From: Nonomuraea sp. SYSU D8015
Lineage (GTDB): Bacteria; Actinomycetota; Actinomycetes; Streptosporangiales; Streptosporangiaceae
Reading direction: 5' to 3'
Assembly: GCF_008065375.1 (NCBI RefSeq)
Contig: NZ_VJYI01000007.1
Location: 186,001 to 250,000, forward strand
DNA: 64,000 bases
Position numbers and translations under genes: made by a program
Notes under the pieces: model-generated
Databases searched by the model: none
The model's input: only the letters and a program-made list of their open reading frames with translations
What the model was told of the DNA's origin: nothing
Shown: positions 8,186 through 17,476 of the stretch, piece by piece
Layout: each line of letters begins with the position of its first letter
Position numbering within the stretch: the stretch's first letter is position 1

Positions 8186-8572
8186 TCATCCGGCGCGGTC
8201 CAGGCGGGCGGCGGCGTCGTAGGACTCGCGGGCGTCGAGCAGCTCGTCCCAGTGTTCCTGCGCCCAGGCGACGGCGACGGCCAGCGGTTCGAGCAGGGTG
8301 CGGCCCAGCGGAGTCAGCGCGTACTCGACGTGCGGCGGCGTCTCGGCGTAGACGGTGCGCCTGACGAGGCCGTCCCGTTCGAGTGAGCGCAGCGACTGGG
8401 TGAGGACCTTGGGAGTGACGCGGCTCAGCGGCACGCGCAGCTCGGAGAACCGGCGTGGCCCGTGCTCGAGGCAGCGGATGATGAGCGCCGCCCACTTGTC
8501 GCCGAATCGGATGGGATTGAGCGAGGACGGGCACAGCTCGTCGAACATGTCGGCGGGCAGCGCTTCCCTCAT
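8186..8572 (-). CDS. HxlR-family transcriptional regulator
   Basis: Winged-helix regulator of 128 residues. The pattern CPSSLNPIRFGDKWAALIIRCL, GPRRFSELRVPLSRVTPKVL, TQSLRSLERDGLVRRTVY and PPHVEYALTPLGRTLLEPL is the full HxlR/MarR-like DNA-binding domain, and a Cys sits near the N-terminus as in redox- or aldehyde-sensing members such as YodB and HypR. I chose the ATG at 8572; open sequence upstream to 8677 overlaps the divergent gene and is non-conserved in character. It is divergent from the NAD(P)H-binding gene at 8676, the usual pairing in which HxlR represses an adjacent quinone or aldehyde reductase. Confidence 0.9.
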   Translation of the reverse strand: MREALPADMFDELCPSSLNPIRFGDKWAALIIRCLEHGPRRFSELRVPLSRVTPKVLTQSLRSLERDGLVRRTVYAETPPHVEYALTPLGRTLLEPLAVAVAWAQEHWDELLDARESYDAAARLDRAG

Positions 8573-8587
8573 GATCTCACGATAGCC

Positions 8588-8605
8588 GGTATCCCCCCGG
8601 TAACC
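8588..8605. promoter_or_regulatory. Putative HxlR operator between divergent genes
   Basis: GGTATCC (8588-8594) and GGTAACC (8599-8605) lie 4 bases apart in the 103-base space between the regulator and the NAD(P)H-binding gene. GGTAACC is itself self-complementary, so the pair offers two similar half-sites. The location fits an autoregulatory HxlR site. This is inference from position and repetition only. Confidence 0.4.
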
Positions 8606-8675
8606 GCGGCCCCGGCTAGCGTCGGCGAACCGGCCGGGCGCACGGGGCCCCGGCCCTGGCGAGAGGCGGTTCGTC

Positions 8676-9305
8676 ATGAATATCGTGATCTTCGGCGCGG
8701 GTGGCAGGGCCGGGCGTCAGGCCGTCGCCGAGGCGCGCCGGCGCGGCCATCGGGTCACCGCGGCGGTACGCGACCCCGCGGCCCACGGCGACCTCACCGA
8801 CGTGCGGGTGGTGGCGGGCGACGTCACGGACGCGGCGAGCGTCGAGCATGCGGCCGCCGGGCAGGACGCCGCCATCAGCGCGGCCGCGGACCTGTCCCTG
8901 TCCGTGCCCCCGCACGACTTCTTCACCGCCTCATCCCGAGCGCTGGCCACCGGCCTGGCGAAGGCCGGCGTGCGTCGCCTGGTGGTGGTCGGCGCCGCGT
9001 CGGTCATGCCCGGTGCGTCCGGCGTTCTCTTGATGGACGAGCCCGGCTACCCGCGGGAACACCGCTTCTTCTCCCTCGGCCACGCGGCCGGCCTCGACGA
9101 GCTCCGAGCCTGCGACCTGGACTGGGCGTACGTGGCGCCCGCGGGCGACTTCGACCATGGCGGCACGCGCAGCGGCCGGTACCGGGTCGCCGAGCATGGC
9201 GACCCGGCCAGCCGGATCTCCTCCGCGGACTTCGCGATCGCGCTGATCGACGAGATCGAGGCGCCCCGCCACCACCGCGCCGCCGTCAGCGTCCGAGAAG
9301 CGTGA
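8676..9305 (+). CDS. NAD(P)H-binding protein (atypical SDR / YwnB-like)
   Basis: 209 residues. The N-terminus MNIVIFGAGGRAGRQAVAEA is an atypical-SDR dinucleotide loop (GAGGRAGR, where most have GATGxxG), followed by RGHRVTAAVRDP and VVAGDVTDAASV. The C-terminal SRISSADFAIALIDEIE is the common end of the YwnB/NmrA-like group. These proteins bind NAD(P)H; proven substrates are few (quinones, aldehydes, or redox sensing). GAGAGG lies 9 bases before the ATG. Divergent from the HxlR regulator, which probably controls it. Confidence 0.9.
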   Translation: MNIVIFGAGGRAGRQAVAEARRRGHRVTAAVRDPAAHGDLTDVRVVAGDVTDAASVEHAAAGQDAAISAAADLSLSVPPHDFFTASSRALATGLAKAGVRRLVVVGAASVMPGASGVLLMDEPGYPREHRFFSLGHAAGLDELRACDLDWAYVAPAGDFDHGGTRSGRYRVAEHGDPASRISSADFAIALIDEIEAPRHHRAAVSVREA

Positions 9306-9490
9306 GGCCCGGAGTACAGCGTTTCCGCCTGCCCTCTGTATGGAGTTCACCTCTCTGAAACCTAAGGTGGGGCCGCATTAGGTAGAGTCCCGCCATCCTC
9401 GACAACGTTGACCCGTTCATTGGCACAGCGGCGACCGACCTGCCTCGAGCACGCGGTCTGGCCGCCACTTGGTGGTGGCCGAAACCGCAG

Positions 9491-11635
9491 GTGGGCAACA
9501 CCCATCCGGGTGCCACGTCGCCGCTGGGCATGGTGTCGGCATGCGCCTACTCCGGCGCGTACCCCACCGGGTACGGGCGGTACGCGAAGAACACCGAGGG
9601 CGTGCCCGAAGAGATGTTCGAGCGGCTCCAGGCGTCCGGTTTCACCCATTTCCAGCAGTCCGGCACCGGCGCGATCCGCAAGTACTACAACTACGTCCGG
9701 GTCACCCCGATGGTCCAGCCGCTCGACGCGCTGGGGGAGTCATGGCCGCTGCACGACGAGGTGGCGGAGCCGGGCTACTACGCGGCCACCCTCGACACGG
9801 GGATCCGCTGCGAGCTCACCGTCGGCACCAAGGTCGCCGTGCATCGGTACACCTTCCCCGAGCACAGCAGCGCCCGGGTGGTGATCGACCTGTCCTGCGG
9901 CGGCCTGGACATCGAGCTCGGCCGCACCGTGCCGTTGCGGGCACAGGTGGAGAGCATGGGCCACGGCCGGGCCCAGGGCACGGTGGTGATGGAGGGCGTC
10001 CCGCTGTCGGTCCACATCGACGTCGACAGCCCGGGCTGGCGGCAGATGCTCTGGTACGACCGGCGGCTCATCGACGGCGGCACCCGCCTGGACTTCGACA
10101 GCATCCGGCACACCACGCTGCGGCCGTTCGGCATGCTCTTCATGGGCCCGGCCGCACCGGGGCAGACCGTCGAGGTGCGGCTCGGGTTCTCGCTGCGCGG
10201 GTGCGACCAGGCGCGGCACAACCTGGAGCGCGAGTGCGGGCAGGTGCAGCCGGCATTCGACGCCGTACGCTCCAGGACCCGCAGCCGCTGGGGCCGGCAC
10301 TTCGACCGGGTCCAGGTCGAGGGCGGCACGCCGGCCCGCCGCACCGTGTTCGCGACCGCGCTCTACCATGCGCTGATCAAGCCGTGCTTCGCCGACGACG
10401 AGAGCCCGTTCTGGCCGACCTCCGGGCCGTACGCGTTCGACGTCTGCACCATGTGGGACATCTACAAGACACAGCTGCCGCTGCTCGCGGCCATCGCCCC
10501 GGACCGGTTCGGTGACCTGCTGGAGTCGCTGATCCGGGTCTGCGAGGAGGAGGGCAACTTCCCCATCGGATACCGGATGGCGCGCGGCGCCGACCGGTTC
10601 TTCCGCCAGGCCAGCGCGCTCGTGCACACCGCGCTCGCGGACGCCCACGCTCTCGGCCGGGTGGACCTGGACTGGAGCTGGGCGCTCGTGCACATGGTCG
10701 GTGACCTGCGCCGCCTGTACGGCGAGGACTTCTTCGAGCACGGCATGGTGCACCCGATCACCCATACCCTCGACCTCGCCTACGGCCACCACTGCACGGC
10801 CCAGGTCGCCCGGGCGCTGAACGACCGCCACCTGGCCGACGATCTCGAGGACCGCAGCCGCCAGTGGTCCAACGCCTTCGACCCGAGCACGGGGCTGCTG
10901 CGCGACTCGGAGTTCTACGAGGGCGGCAAGTGGAACTACTCGTTCCGGTTGCTGCACGACATGGCCGCGAGGATCGCCCTGGCCGGCGGCGACGACGCCT
11001 TCGTCGACAAGCTGGACAGGTTCTTCGGCTTCGGCGCCCCGCCGGTGACGCAGCCCGGCCGGCGCCCGAAGGCGGCGGAGATGGCGGCCGGGTACGCACT
11101 CAACCGGTTCGAGGGGTTGAACAACGAACCCGACATGGAGGCGCCGTGGGCGTACCACTACGCGGGCCGGCCCGACCGCACGGCCGAGGTGGTGCACGCG
11201 GCGCTGACCTGGCAGTTCGGCACCGGCCCCGGCGGCCTGCCCGGTAACGACGACTCCGGCGGCCTGAGCTCCTGGTACGTCTGGGCGTCGCTGGGGCTGT
11301 TCCCGGTCGCCGGGCAGAACCTGTTCCTCGTCAACGCGCCCGCCTTCGCGCGCTCGGTGCTCCGGGTCGGCGGCAACGAATTCGTCATCGAGACCAGCGG
11401 TCACCGCGAGACCCCCATCGGCGTCGACGGCATCGATCGTGACCCACCGGCGCAGTACGTCCAGTCGGCTACCCTCAACGGCGAACCCCTGCACGCGACG
11501 CACCTGAGCGCGGCCACGGTGCACCGCGGCGGCCTGCTCCACCTGCGGTTGGGGCCGGAGCCGTCGGCCTGGGGCCGGGGCGTCCGCCCGCCGTCCCTTT
11601 CAGTTCCACCTTCGACACCGGAGGAAGCACGATGA
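9491..11635 (+). CDS. GH92 family alpha-mannosidase-like glycoside hydrolase, no signal peptide
   Basis: Calcium-dependent exo-alpha-mannosidase family. The 714 residues from the GTG at 9491 lack the family's usual beginning, but the frame is open further upstream to 9389. There it encodes ILDNVDPFIGT, ATDLPRARGL and ATWWWPKPQ, the conserved GH92 N-terminus, with only ATC (9395) where an ATG would be expected. Later family blocks are present: CTMWDIYKTQLPL, GYRMARG, GLNNEPDMEAPWAYHYAGRP, and the catalytic-loop block GLPGNDDSGGLSSWYVWASLG. There is no secretion signal, so it probably acts in the cytoplasm on imported or endogenous mannosides. It ends with a 4-base overlap (ATGA) onto a glycosyltransferase, so build-up and breakdown of one glycan may be linked. 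The true start is uncertain: non-canonical, a mutation, or a sequence error. Confidence 0.88.
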   Translation: MGNTHPGATSPLGMVSACAYSGAYPTGYGRYAKNTEGVPEEMFERLQASGFTHFQQSGTGAIRKYYNYVRVTPMVQPLDALGESWPLHDEVAEPGYYAATLDTGIRCELTVGTKVAVHRYTFPEHSSARVVIDLSCGGLDIELGRTVPLRAQVESMGHGRAQGTVVMEGVPLSVHIDVDSPGWRQMLWYDRRLIDGGTRLDFDSIRHTTLRPFGMLFMGPAAPGQTVEVRLGFSLRGCDQARHNLERECGQVQPAFDAVRSRTRSRWGRHFDRVQVEGGTPARRTVFATALYHALIKPCFADDESPFWPTSGPYAFDVCTMWDIYKTQLPLLAAIAPDRFGDLLESLIRVCEEEGNFPIGYRMARGADRFFRQASALVHTALADAHALGRVDLDWSWALVHMVGDLRRLYGEDFFEHGMVHPITHTLDLAYGHHCTAQVARALNDRHLADDLEDRSRQWSNAFDPSTGLLRDSEFYEGGKWNYSFRLLHDMAARIALAGGDDAFVDKLDRFFGFGAPPVTQPGRRPKAAEMAAGYALNRFEGLNNEPDMEAPWAYHYAGRPDRTAEVVHAALTWQFGTGPGGLPGNDDSGGLSSWYVWASLGLFPVAGQNLFLVNAPAFARSVLRVGGNEFVIETSGHRETPIGVDGIDRDPPAQYVQSATLNGEPLHATHLSAATVHRGGLLHLRLGPEPSAWGRGVRPPSLSVPPSTPEEAR

Positions 11636-12906
11636 CCCACCCCCGTCGCCGTCTCGTCATCGTGGTCAGGGCCGACCCGGTCATCTGCGGCCACTCCGGC
11701 GAAGCGCGCAACCTCGCCGAGGTGGCGCTGACCCGCGGGTTCGATGACGTACGGCTGCTGACCTGGCCGATTCCGACGCTCAAGGCGGCGGGGCTGCCGC
11801 TCAAGCCGCTGGACCGGCTGCTGCCGTACAGCGCCGGGATCACGGTGGAGCGGCCGGAGGCGGTCGGGGACTACCGGGTGCCGGACGGGCGCCACCAGGC
11901 CGGCCTCACCGGCCGCCTCGTCGAGCTGCTCGCCGAACCGGTGCCCACGACCTGCCTGTCCATGTATCTGGCTCCGCACACCGCAGTGGTCGTGGACGCC
12001 GTCGCGGCCGCGCGTGCGGCGGGGTTCGCGCCCGACGTCCACACCGTCGCGAAAGCGGTCGGCTCCGACGTGACCAACGTGATCCGGTCGTGCCTCAGGG
12101 ACGGCCGGTTCGGCGCGGCGACCGTGCTGTTCACCACGTTCCTGGCCAACGACGAGGTCGTGGCGGTCTCCGAGTACACCCGAGAGGAGATCGTCGCCTC
12201 GGCCGAGCTGGTGGACGCTCAGTGCGGCACCACGTTCGCCGACCAATGCCGGCGCCGCGTGACCGTCAGCTACCCGCCGATCGACTCCGCCGCCTTCCTC
12301 GACCTGGACCCTGCGGACGTGGACGCCGCGCTCGCGCGACGCGGTCTGGAGCGTGACGGGTACATCCTGTTCCTGTCCCGGGTGACCCGGGCCAAGGGGA
12401 TCGACGACCTGCTGGCCGCCTTCGGCCGGATGCGCTGCCGGTCGCGCGTGAAGCTGGTGGTCGCCGGCACCGGGCCCATGCTGGAGCAGGTGCGGGCGAA
12501 GGCCCGGGACGACGACGGGGTGGTCTTCCTCACCGACGTGGACGACGAGGAGAAGCCGCTGCTGATGCGCGGCTGCGCGGCCTACGCCCTGCCCACCAAG
12601 CCCGAGCCCGACTTCGTCGAGACGTTCGGCATCGCCCTGGCCGAGAAGATGCTGGCCGGCGGCGGACCGATCGTCACCACCGCGACGGGCGGCACCCTCG
12701 AGGCGGTCGGCGACACCGCCGTCATCGTCGAGCCCGGGGACATCCCGGGTCTGGCCGCCGCCGTGGACCGGGTGGTCCTGGACATGTCCGCCACCGAGCG
12801 GCACGACCTGGAGCTACGCGCCCGCACCCGCGCGATGTCCTTCGACCGCGCCGTGGTGTTCGACGGCCTCTTCCCACGGGAGGCGCCTGCCGTCGAGGTC
12901 GCCTGA
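11632..12906 (+). CDS. GT4-type glycosyltransferase
   Basis: 424-residue GT-B glycosyltransferase. N-terminal half: VIVVRADPVICGHSGEARNLAEVAL. C-terminal half: ILFLSRVTRAKGIDDLLAAFG, LVVAGTGPMLEQV, and the donor-binding ETFGIALAEKMLAGG, a variant of the EPFGxxxxEAMA motif, then TTATGGTLEAVGD. It would add a sugar from a nucleotide-sugar donor in the cytoplasm; donor and acceptor are unknown. It is translationally coupled to the GH92 gene. The insertion-rich middle (residues 120-215) is typical of a subgroup I cannot name. Confidence 0.87.
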   Translation: MTHPRRRLVIVVRADPVICGHSGEARNLAEVALTRGFDDVRLLTWPIPTLKAAGLPLKPLDRLLPYSAGITVERPEAVGDYRVPDGRHQAGLTGRLVELLAEPVPTTCLSMYLAPHTAVVVDAVAAARAAGFAPDVHTVAKAVGSDVTNVIRSCLRDGRFGAATVLFTTFLANDEVVAVSEYTREEIVASAELVDAQCGTTFADQCRRRVTVSYPPIDSAAFLDLDPADVDAALARRGLERDGYILFLSRVTRAKGIDDLLAAFGRMRCRSRVKLVVAGTGPMLEQVRAKARDDDGVVFLTDVDDEEKPLLMRGCAAYALPTKPEPDFVETFGIALAEKMLAGGGPIVTTATGGTLEAVGDTAVIVEPGDIPGLAAAVDRVVLDMSATERHDLELRARTRAMSFDRAVVFDGLFPREAPAVEVA

Positions 12907-13019
12907 CCTGCGGCATGGCCGGGCGGGCGCCGACGTCTTCGGCGTACCGGCCCGCACTCGATCGCCAGTTCCGGTCGCCCAGGTGGATCTGGGCGGTCTC
13001 GCCGTGCCAGGGCGCCGGC

Positions 13020-13079
13020 TGCCCCGAAACCGAGGGCGCTGACGACTGTCCCGCTGCGGCCGAGCACGCGTGCGTACAT
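13020..13079 (-). pseudogene. Possible aldo/keto reductase 5' fragment
   Basis: On the minus strand from the ATG at 13079 the sequence reads MYARVLGRSGTVVSALGFGA, which resembles the N-terminal strand of aldo/keto reductases (RxLGRSGxxVSxLGFG), with GGAG upstream. The continuation is not recognisable in any frame. It is divergent from the SDR remnant, so it may mark one end of a deletion. Short match, so low confidence. Confidence 0.35.
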
Positions 13080-13100
13080 GATCCCCTCCGGTCAAGGAGT

Positions 13101-13645
13101 CCACAGGGCATCAAGCGCGGGCACGAGATCACGGCCTTCGCGCGCCGCCCGGAGCTGCTCCCCGACCGCGCAGCGCTCGCCGGCGTCCATCAGGGCGACG
13201 CGCACGACTTGGAGGCGGTGCGCAAGGCCGTGCACGGCCAGGACGCGGTGATCGCCGCCGTCGGCGGCAGCCGCATCGCGAGCAACCTCATCGTGGCCAT
13301 GCGGGAGAGCGGCGTGTCGCGGCTGGTGATGACCGGCAGCCGTTCGGTGCCCGCCACCCGCCCCCGTCTCGCGGTCACCCTGGCCTGGCTGTTCTTCCGC
13401 GAGGCGTACGTGGACCTCGCGCGGGCCGAGGGCATGCTGCAGGTCAGCGGCCTCGACTGGAGCATCGCACGCGCCACCATGCTCAACGACAAGCCGCCGG
13501 CCGGGGGGTGCACATCGACTTCGAGGCCGACGCGACCGGCGGGGCGATGCGACTCTCCCGCGCCGACTACGCGATGGCGCTGCTCGACACGGTCGAGGAC
13601 CCTGGGCTCATCGGCAAGGCTCTGGGAATCTGCGGCCCCAAGTAG
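13101..13645 (+). pseudogene. NAD(P)H-binding SDR-like protein, N-terminus lost and frameshifted
   Basis: From about 13110 the frame reads IKRGHEITAFARRPELLP, HGQDAVIAAVGGSRIASNLI, GVSRLVMTGSRSVP and SGLDWSIARATMLNDKPPAGG, an atypical SDR (NmrA/YwnB-like). The N-terminal dinucleotide-binding strand (GATGxxG) is absent. At a run of six G (13503-13508) the frame is lost; one base over it continues VHIDFEADATGGAMRLSRAD and ALLDTVEDP to the stop at 13645. Two lesions make this a pseudogene, although the second could be a homopolymer error. Confidence 0.7.
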
Positions 13646-13789
13646 ACGGCCGCGGTGGACAGCCCGCCATGAAAGATCCCATGCGACAAAAGGGGATAGA
13701 GCAGCGATGGGCTACGACCTGATCGTCGACGCCGGCGACCTCACCGAAACCCCGTACGACGGGGGATACACCAGTGAGCCGGATGCCGC

Positions 13790-13968
13790 GCGGGCCGGAT
13801 GGGACCCGAGGACGACCCGTCCGCCGTGACCGACACCCGAGGCGCCGTGCGCGGGGGGTCGACGGGCTGCACGTGGTGGACGCCTCGGCCATGCCGGGCA
13901 TCCCGCGGGCGAACACCAACCTGCCGACGCTGATGCCCGCCGAACGGTTCGCCGCCGCGCTGTCCTCT
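13790..13968 (+). pseudogene. GMC oxidoreductase, C-terminal remnant
   Basis: RMGPEDDPSAVTDTRGAVRG, then one frame over GVDGLHVVDASAMPGIP and [16 protein letters not shown]: the C-terminal signature of FAD-dependent GMC oxidoreductases (choline dehydrogenase or glucose oxidase type), which contains the second catalytic region near HVVDASxMP. The frame changes at the run of six G at 13853-13858. The FAD-binding and substrate domains are absent, and the natural stop is lost at the junction with the GH15 gene. The preceding 100 bases, including MGYDLIVDAGDLTETPYDGG from 13707, I cannot assign. Confidence 0.6.
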
Positions 13969-15808
13969 AGCCGAGCGCGTGGTCGAGGTGGAAGGCGGCG
14001 CTGATGAGCGCGAGGTGGGTGAAGGCCTGCGGGAAGTTGCCGAGCTGCTCTCCGGTGTGCCCGATCTCTTCGGCGTACAGCCCGAGGTGGTTGGCGTAGG
14101 TCAGCATCTTCTCGAAGGCCAGCCGGGCCTCGTCGAGGCGGCCGGCGCGGGAGAGGGCCTCGACGTACCAGAACGAGCAGATCGAGAACGTGCCTTCCGG
14201 GCCCTGCAGCCCGTCCGGGCTCACCTCGGGGTCGTAGCGGTAGACCAGCGAGTCGGACACCAGACCGCGGCCGAGCGCGTCCAAGGTGGACAGCCACTTG
14301 GGGTCGGTGGGTGAGACGAACTTGGCCAGCGGCATCATCAGGATGGACGCGTCGAGGACCTCCTCGTCGAAATGCTGGACGAACGCCTGCAGCGTGTCCG
14401 ACCAGCCGTGTCGCATGATGTCGCGGTAGATCGTGTCGCGGGTCTCCCGCCAGCGCGGTATGTCGGCGGGCAGGCCACGCTGTGCGGCCATGCGCATGGC
14501 ACGCTCGATGGCCACCCAGCACATCAGACGCGAGTAGACGAAGTTCTTGCGTCCGCCGCGGGTCTCCCAGATCCCCTCGTCGGGCTGGTCCCAGTTGCCG
14601 CAGACCCAGTCGACCAGCGTGCACACCTCTTCCCAGCGGTCGCTGGAGATCGGGGTGCCCCATTTGTTGTAGAGGTAGATGGAGTCGACGAGCGCTCCAT
14701 AGATGTCCAGCTGGAGCTGGTCGACGGCGGCGTTGCCCACGCGCGCGGGGGCGGATCCCCGGTAGCCCTCCAGGTGGGTCAGCTCGTACTCGGGGAGGTC
14801 GCTGCGGCCGTCGATGCCGTACATGATCTGCAGCGGGCCGGCGCCGTGGTTGCTGTCGCGCCCGACGTTCCTGGACAGGAAACCCATGAACGCCTCGGCC
14901 TCCTCGGTGAAGCCGAGCCTGAGCAGGGCGTACACGCAGAAGGCGGCGTCGCGCACCCACACGTAGCGGTAGTCCCAGTTGCGGCCGCCGCCGATCTGCT
15001 CGGGCAGGCTCGTGGTGGCGGCCGCGACGATGCCGCCGGTCGGGGCGTAGGTGAGCAGCTTCAGCGTGAGGGCGGAGCGGTGGACGACCTCCCGCCACCG
15101 GCCCCGGTAGCGGGAGTGTGACAGCCAGTTCCGCCAGTACCCCACAGTGGCGGCGAACTCGTCCTCCGCCTCCTCGATCGGGCAGCCCCGGGGCGTGATG
15201 TCCCCGCCGACGCGGTCGAGGGCGAACACCGCGTACTCTCCTTCCCGCAGCTCGAACCGGCTCCAGGCGTCGCGCCCGTCGGTCTCCACGGGCACGCTGG
15301 CGGAGAGGGCGAGGCAGAGCGACTCCGATTCGAAGGTCGTCCGCGACCCGTCCTGCCGGACCTTGTGAGGTTGCCTGGCGTAGTCGAAGCGGGGCGCCAC
15401 CCGGGCGTGGAACGGCAGGGCGCCGCGGACGCAGGTGACCCGGCGGATCAGCCGGTGCCGGTCGGCCTCGAGCCGGTCGGCGGCGATCGGCATGAAGTCC
15501 TGGATCTCGCCGACCCCGTCGTCGGCGTAGAACCGGGTGATCAGGACGTTGGTGTCGGGGAAATAGAACTGCTTGGTCGTGGCCGGCGTGTCGGCGGACA
15601 GCTGGAACGAGCCGCCCTTGTCGGCGTCCAGGATCGAGCCGAACACGCTGGGCGAATCGAATCTCGGGCAGCAGTACCAGTCGATCGTGCCGTTGGTGCC
15701 CACCAGCGCGACGGTGCGCAGGTCGCCGATCAGCCCGTGTTCCCCGATCGGCAGGTATCGGGAGTCGTCGTGAGATGTGGTCGTCGCCGCGGCGTTGTCT
15801 GCCTGCAT
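13967..15808 (-). CDS. GH15 family glycoside hydrolase (trehalase/glucoamylase-like)
   Basis: 613 residues from the ATG at 15808 (GAGAG just upstream; open sequence further upstream overlaps the neighbouring gene and is not family-like). The N-terminal trehalase-like domain starts [20 protein letters not shown] and [20 protein letters not shown]. The catalytic (alpha/alpha)6 barrel follows with [19 protein letters not shown] (near 300), a substrate loop [13 protein letters not shown], and [20 protein letters not shown] with the general base Glu (near 545). Related mycobacterial and Streptomyces enzymes are cytoplasmic alpha,alpha-trehalases; others hydrolyse glucans. There is no signal peptide. 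Convergent with the decayed oxidoreductases and divergent from the NmrA-like gene. Confidence 0.9.
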   Translation of the reverse strand: MQADNAAATTTSHDDSRYLPIGEHGLIGDLRTVALVGTNGTIDWYCCPRFDSPSVFGSILDADKGGSFQLSADTPATTKQFYFPDTNVLITRFYADDGVGEIQDFMPIAADRLEADRHRLIRRVTCVRGALPFHARVAPRFDYARQPHKVRQDGSRTTFESESLCLALSASVPVETDGRDAWSRFELREGEYAVFALDRVGGDITPRGCPIEEAEDEFAATVGYWRNWLSHSRYRGRWREVVHRSALTLKLLTYAPTGGIVAAATTSLPEQIGGGRNWDYRYVWVRDAAFCVYALLRLGFTEEAEAFMGFLSRNVGRDSNHGAGPLQIMYGIDGRSDLPEYELTHLEGYRGSAPARVGNAAVDQLQLDIYGALVDSIYLYNKWGTPISSDRWEEVCTLVDWVCGNWDQPDEGIWETRGGRKNFVYSRLMCWVAIERAMRMAAQRGLPADIPRWRETRDTIYRDIMRHGWSDTLQAFVQHFDEEVLDASILMMPLAKFVSPTDPKWLSTLDALGRGLVSDSLVYRYDPEVSPDGLQGPEGTFSICSFWYVEALSRAGRLDEARLAFEKMLTYANHLGLYAEEIGHTGEQLGNFPQAFTHLALISAAFHLDHALG

Positions 15809-15976
15809 GCTCTCAAAATAGACAGAGCGCTTGTTTGCCGGGCGCCGTTGTTCGTTCAAAGGGTCGCAGATCTTCCCGGCATGGCGCCGCCATCGTTCTG
15901 GTACGGTTCTCCATGCCGATCCGCAGCCTGGTTCGCCAGGTGCAAGATCTCCGCTGACGCGTTGAAAGGTCTTGCC

Positions 15977-16936
15977 ATGGACAGGTTCGAGCGGAATACG
16001 AAAGCGCCGGAATCCAGGGGTGTCTGCCTGCTGACCGTCGTCAGCCCGTGCAAGGACGAAGGCAACAGCCCGACCGGGATCGTCGGCCGGTGCCTGGCCC
16101 GGCAGTTGCTCGCCATGGGCCGGCGGGTTCGGGTGATCGCCGAGCCGGACCAGCGCGGCGGCTGGCCGGACGCGGTCGAAGTCGTCGAGGGCTCCATCAC
16201 CCGGCCGCTGGAGTGCGCCGGAGCCTTCGAAGGAGTGGAGGCCGTGTTCCTCGCCGGCGCCCATCCGTCGACGGTCCACGACGCCCTGACGCAGGCGCGG
16301 GACGCCGCCGCCAGGAAGATCGTCGTGTTGTCGTCCCACGGGCCGGAGTACGAGGTGGCGAATCCGCCGGAGACCTGGTTCTGGCTGGCGATCGAGAAGG
16401 CGGTGGAGCGCTCGGGCCTCGCCTGGACGCACATCCGGCCGTCAGCGGTGATGGGTGCCGTCATCGAGGGCACCTACCCGGCGACGGGATCGGACTGGCC
16501 CGACACCGTCCGCGCCGGCGGGGAGGTCCGGGAGGCCTTCCTCGGCCAGGGCCACTACCCCTTCATCCACGAGGACGACCTCGCCGCCGTCGCGGCCGCG
16601 GCCCTGGTCGGCGATGCATACGACGGGATGGTCCTCGAGGCGGTGGGCCTGCCGCTGAGCACTCGCTCACGGGTGCGGAGCATCGCCGCCGCTCTCGGCC
16701 GCGCCATCGACACGGTCGAGCTGACGCCGCAGGAGAGCCGGGCGATCTGGCGACGTCGTGGCTGGCCCGACGGGGCGATCGAGGTGACACTGTACGCCCT
16801 CGAAGAGTATGGCGCCCGACGCGCCGAACTCGTGCAGTGGACCCTCGACCAGCGGCCGTCCGTGCAGGAGATCATCGGCCGTCCCCTGCGCACCTACGAC
16901 GATTGGGTGAGGGAGCACATCGACATGTTCCGCTGA
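15977..16936 (+). CDS. NmrA-like NAD(P)-binding protein
   Basis: 319-residue atypical SDR with start ATG at 15977 (AAAGG upstream). The dinucleotide loop is unusual: after LLTVVSPCKDEGNSPTGIVG the expected GATGxxG is not seen and SPTGIVGR replaces it, but RVIAEPDQ, VEVVEGSITRPLECAGAFEG and VEAVFLAG follow the NmrA plan. HIRPSAVMGAVIE and FIHEDDLAAVAAAAL are the typical second half, and the C-terminus has RTYDDWVREHIDMF. These proteins are redox sensors or isoflavone-reductase-like enzymes; the role here is unknown. Divergent from the GH15 gene. Confidence 0.85.
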   Translation: MDRFERNTKAPESRGVCLLTVVSPCKDEGNSPTGIVGRCLARQLLAMGRRVRVIAEPDQRGGWPDAVEVVEGSITRPLECAGAFEGVEAVFLAGAHPSTVHDALTQARDAAARKIVVLSSHGPEYEVANPPETWFWLAIEKAVERSGLAWTHIRPSAVMGAVIEGTYPATGSDWPDTVRAGGEVREAFLGQGHYPFIHEDDLAAVAAAALVGDAYDGMVLEAVGLPLSTRSRVRSIAAALGRAIDTVELTPQESRAIWRRRGWPDGAIEVTLYALEEYGARRAELVQWTLDQRPSVQEIIGRPLRTYDDWVREHIDMFR

Positions 16937-17105
16937 CCTCGGCGAGCGCCGGGCCGTGGCCATGTCGTGCGCGCCGGACGCCCGGCGTGCCCCAGCCGGT
17001 CCAGCAGCTCCACGGTCCGCACGCGCACGATGGCAGCGCGGGACTGGCCACCGGAGCAGGCGGCCCAGCGGTCTGCGCACCGGCCCGGTCCTGGCGACCG
17101 CGCTG

Positions 17106-17395
17106 TCATCGGGCGCGGTCTGCCCGCGTAACGCCCGGTCGACCTGCCCGCGTAACGCCCGGTCGACGCCGAACCGCTTGCAGGGCCTGGGCCGCCACGG
17201 TGGGCGCCCGTCTGCGCCTCTGCACGGCCGCGGCCGCCCGCTCGGGGATCGGCTCGCCGGTGACCTGCGCCCGCTGGAGGTGGCCGGTGAGGAGGTTCGC
17301 GGCGGCGACGGCGTCCTGGACGGCGGGGTTGATGCCCACGCCCGCAGATGGGCGACATGGCGTGCGCGGCGTCGCCGATCAGCAGACGACGGCTT
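17106..17395 (-). pseudogene. FAD-dependent monooxygenase, C-terminal remnant
   Basis: RRLLIGDAAHAMSPICGRG is the GD motif region of PheA/TfdB-type aromatic hydroxylases. It continues one frame over with GINPAVQDAVAAANLLTGHL and PIPERAAAAVQRRR. The N-terminal FAD fold (GxGxxG) is missing. The end is modified by a tandem duplication of 24 bp at 17120-17167. Clearly inactive. It belongs to a cluster of broken oxidoreductase and hydrolase genes. Confidence 0.6.
17120..17167. repeat. 24-bp perfect tandem duplication
   Basis: A 24-base unit beginning CTGCCCGCGTAACGCCCGG occurs twice head to tail at 17120-17143 and 17144-17167, with no mismatch. It lies in the decayed 3' part of the FAD monooxygenase remnant, so it is probably neutral, recent slippage. 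Confidence 0.9.
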
Positions 17396-17476
17396 CGACG
17401 ACCGGCTCCGGGCTTGCTCGCCGCCCGGCAGCCCGGTCTCGCCGCCGCGGGCGTCATCCGCCGGCGCGTGAGTCCG

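Noticed and set aside
15809-16432. N-terminal extension of the GH15 protein by 208 codons
   Set aside because: It overlaps the divergent NmrA-like gene, is not family-like, and a ribosome site exists at 15808.
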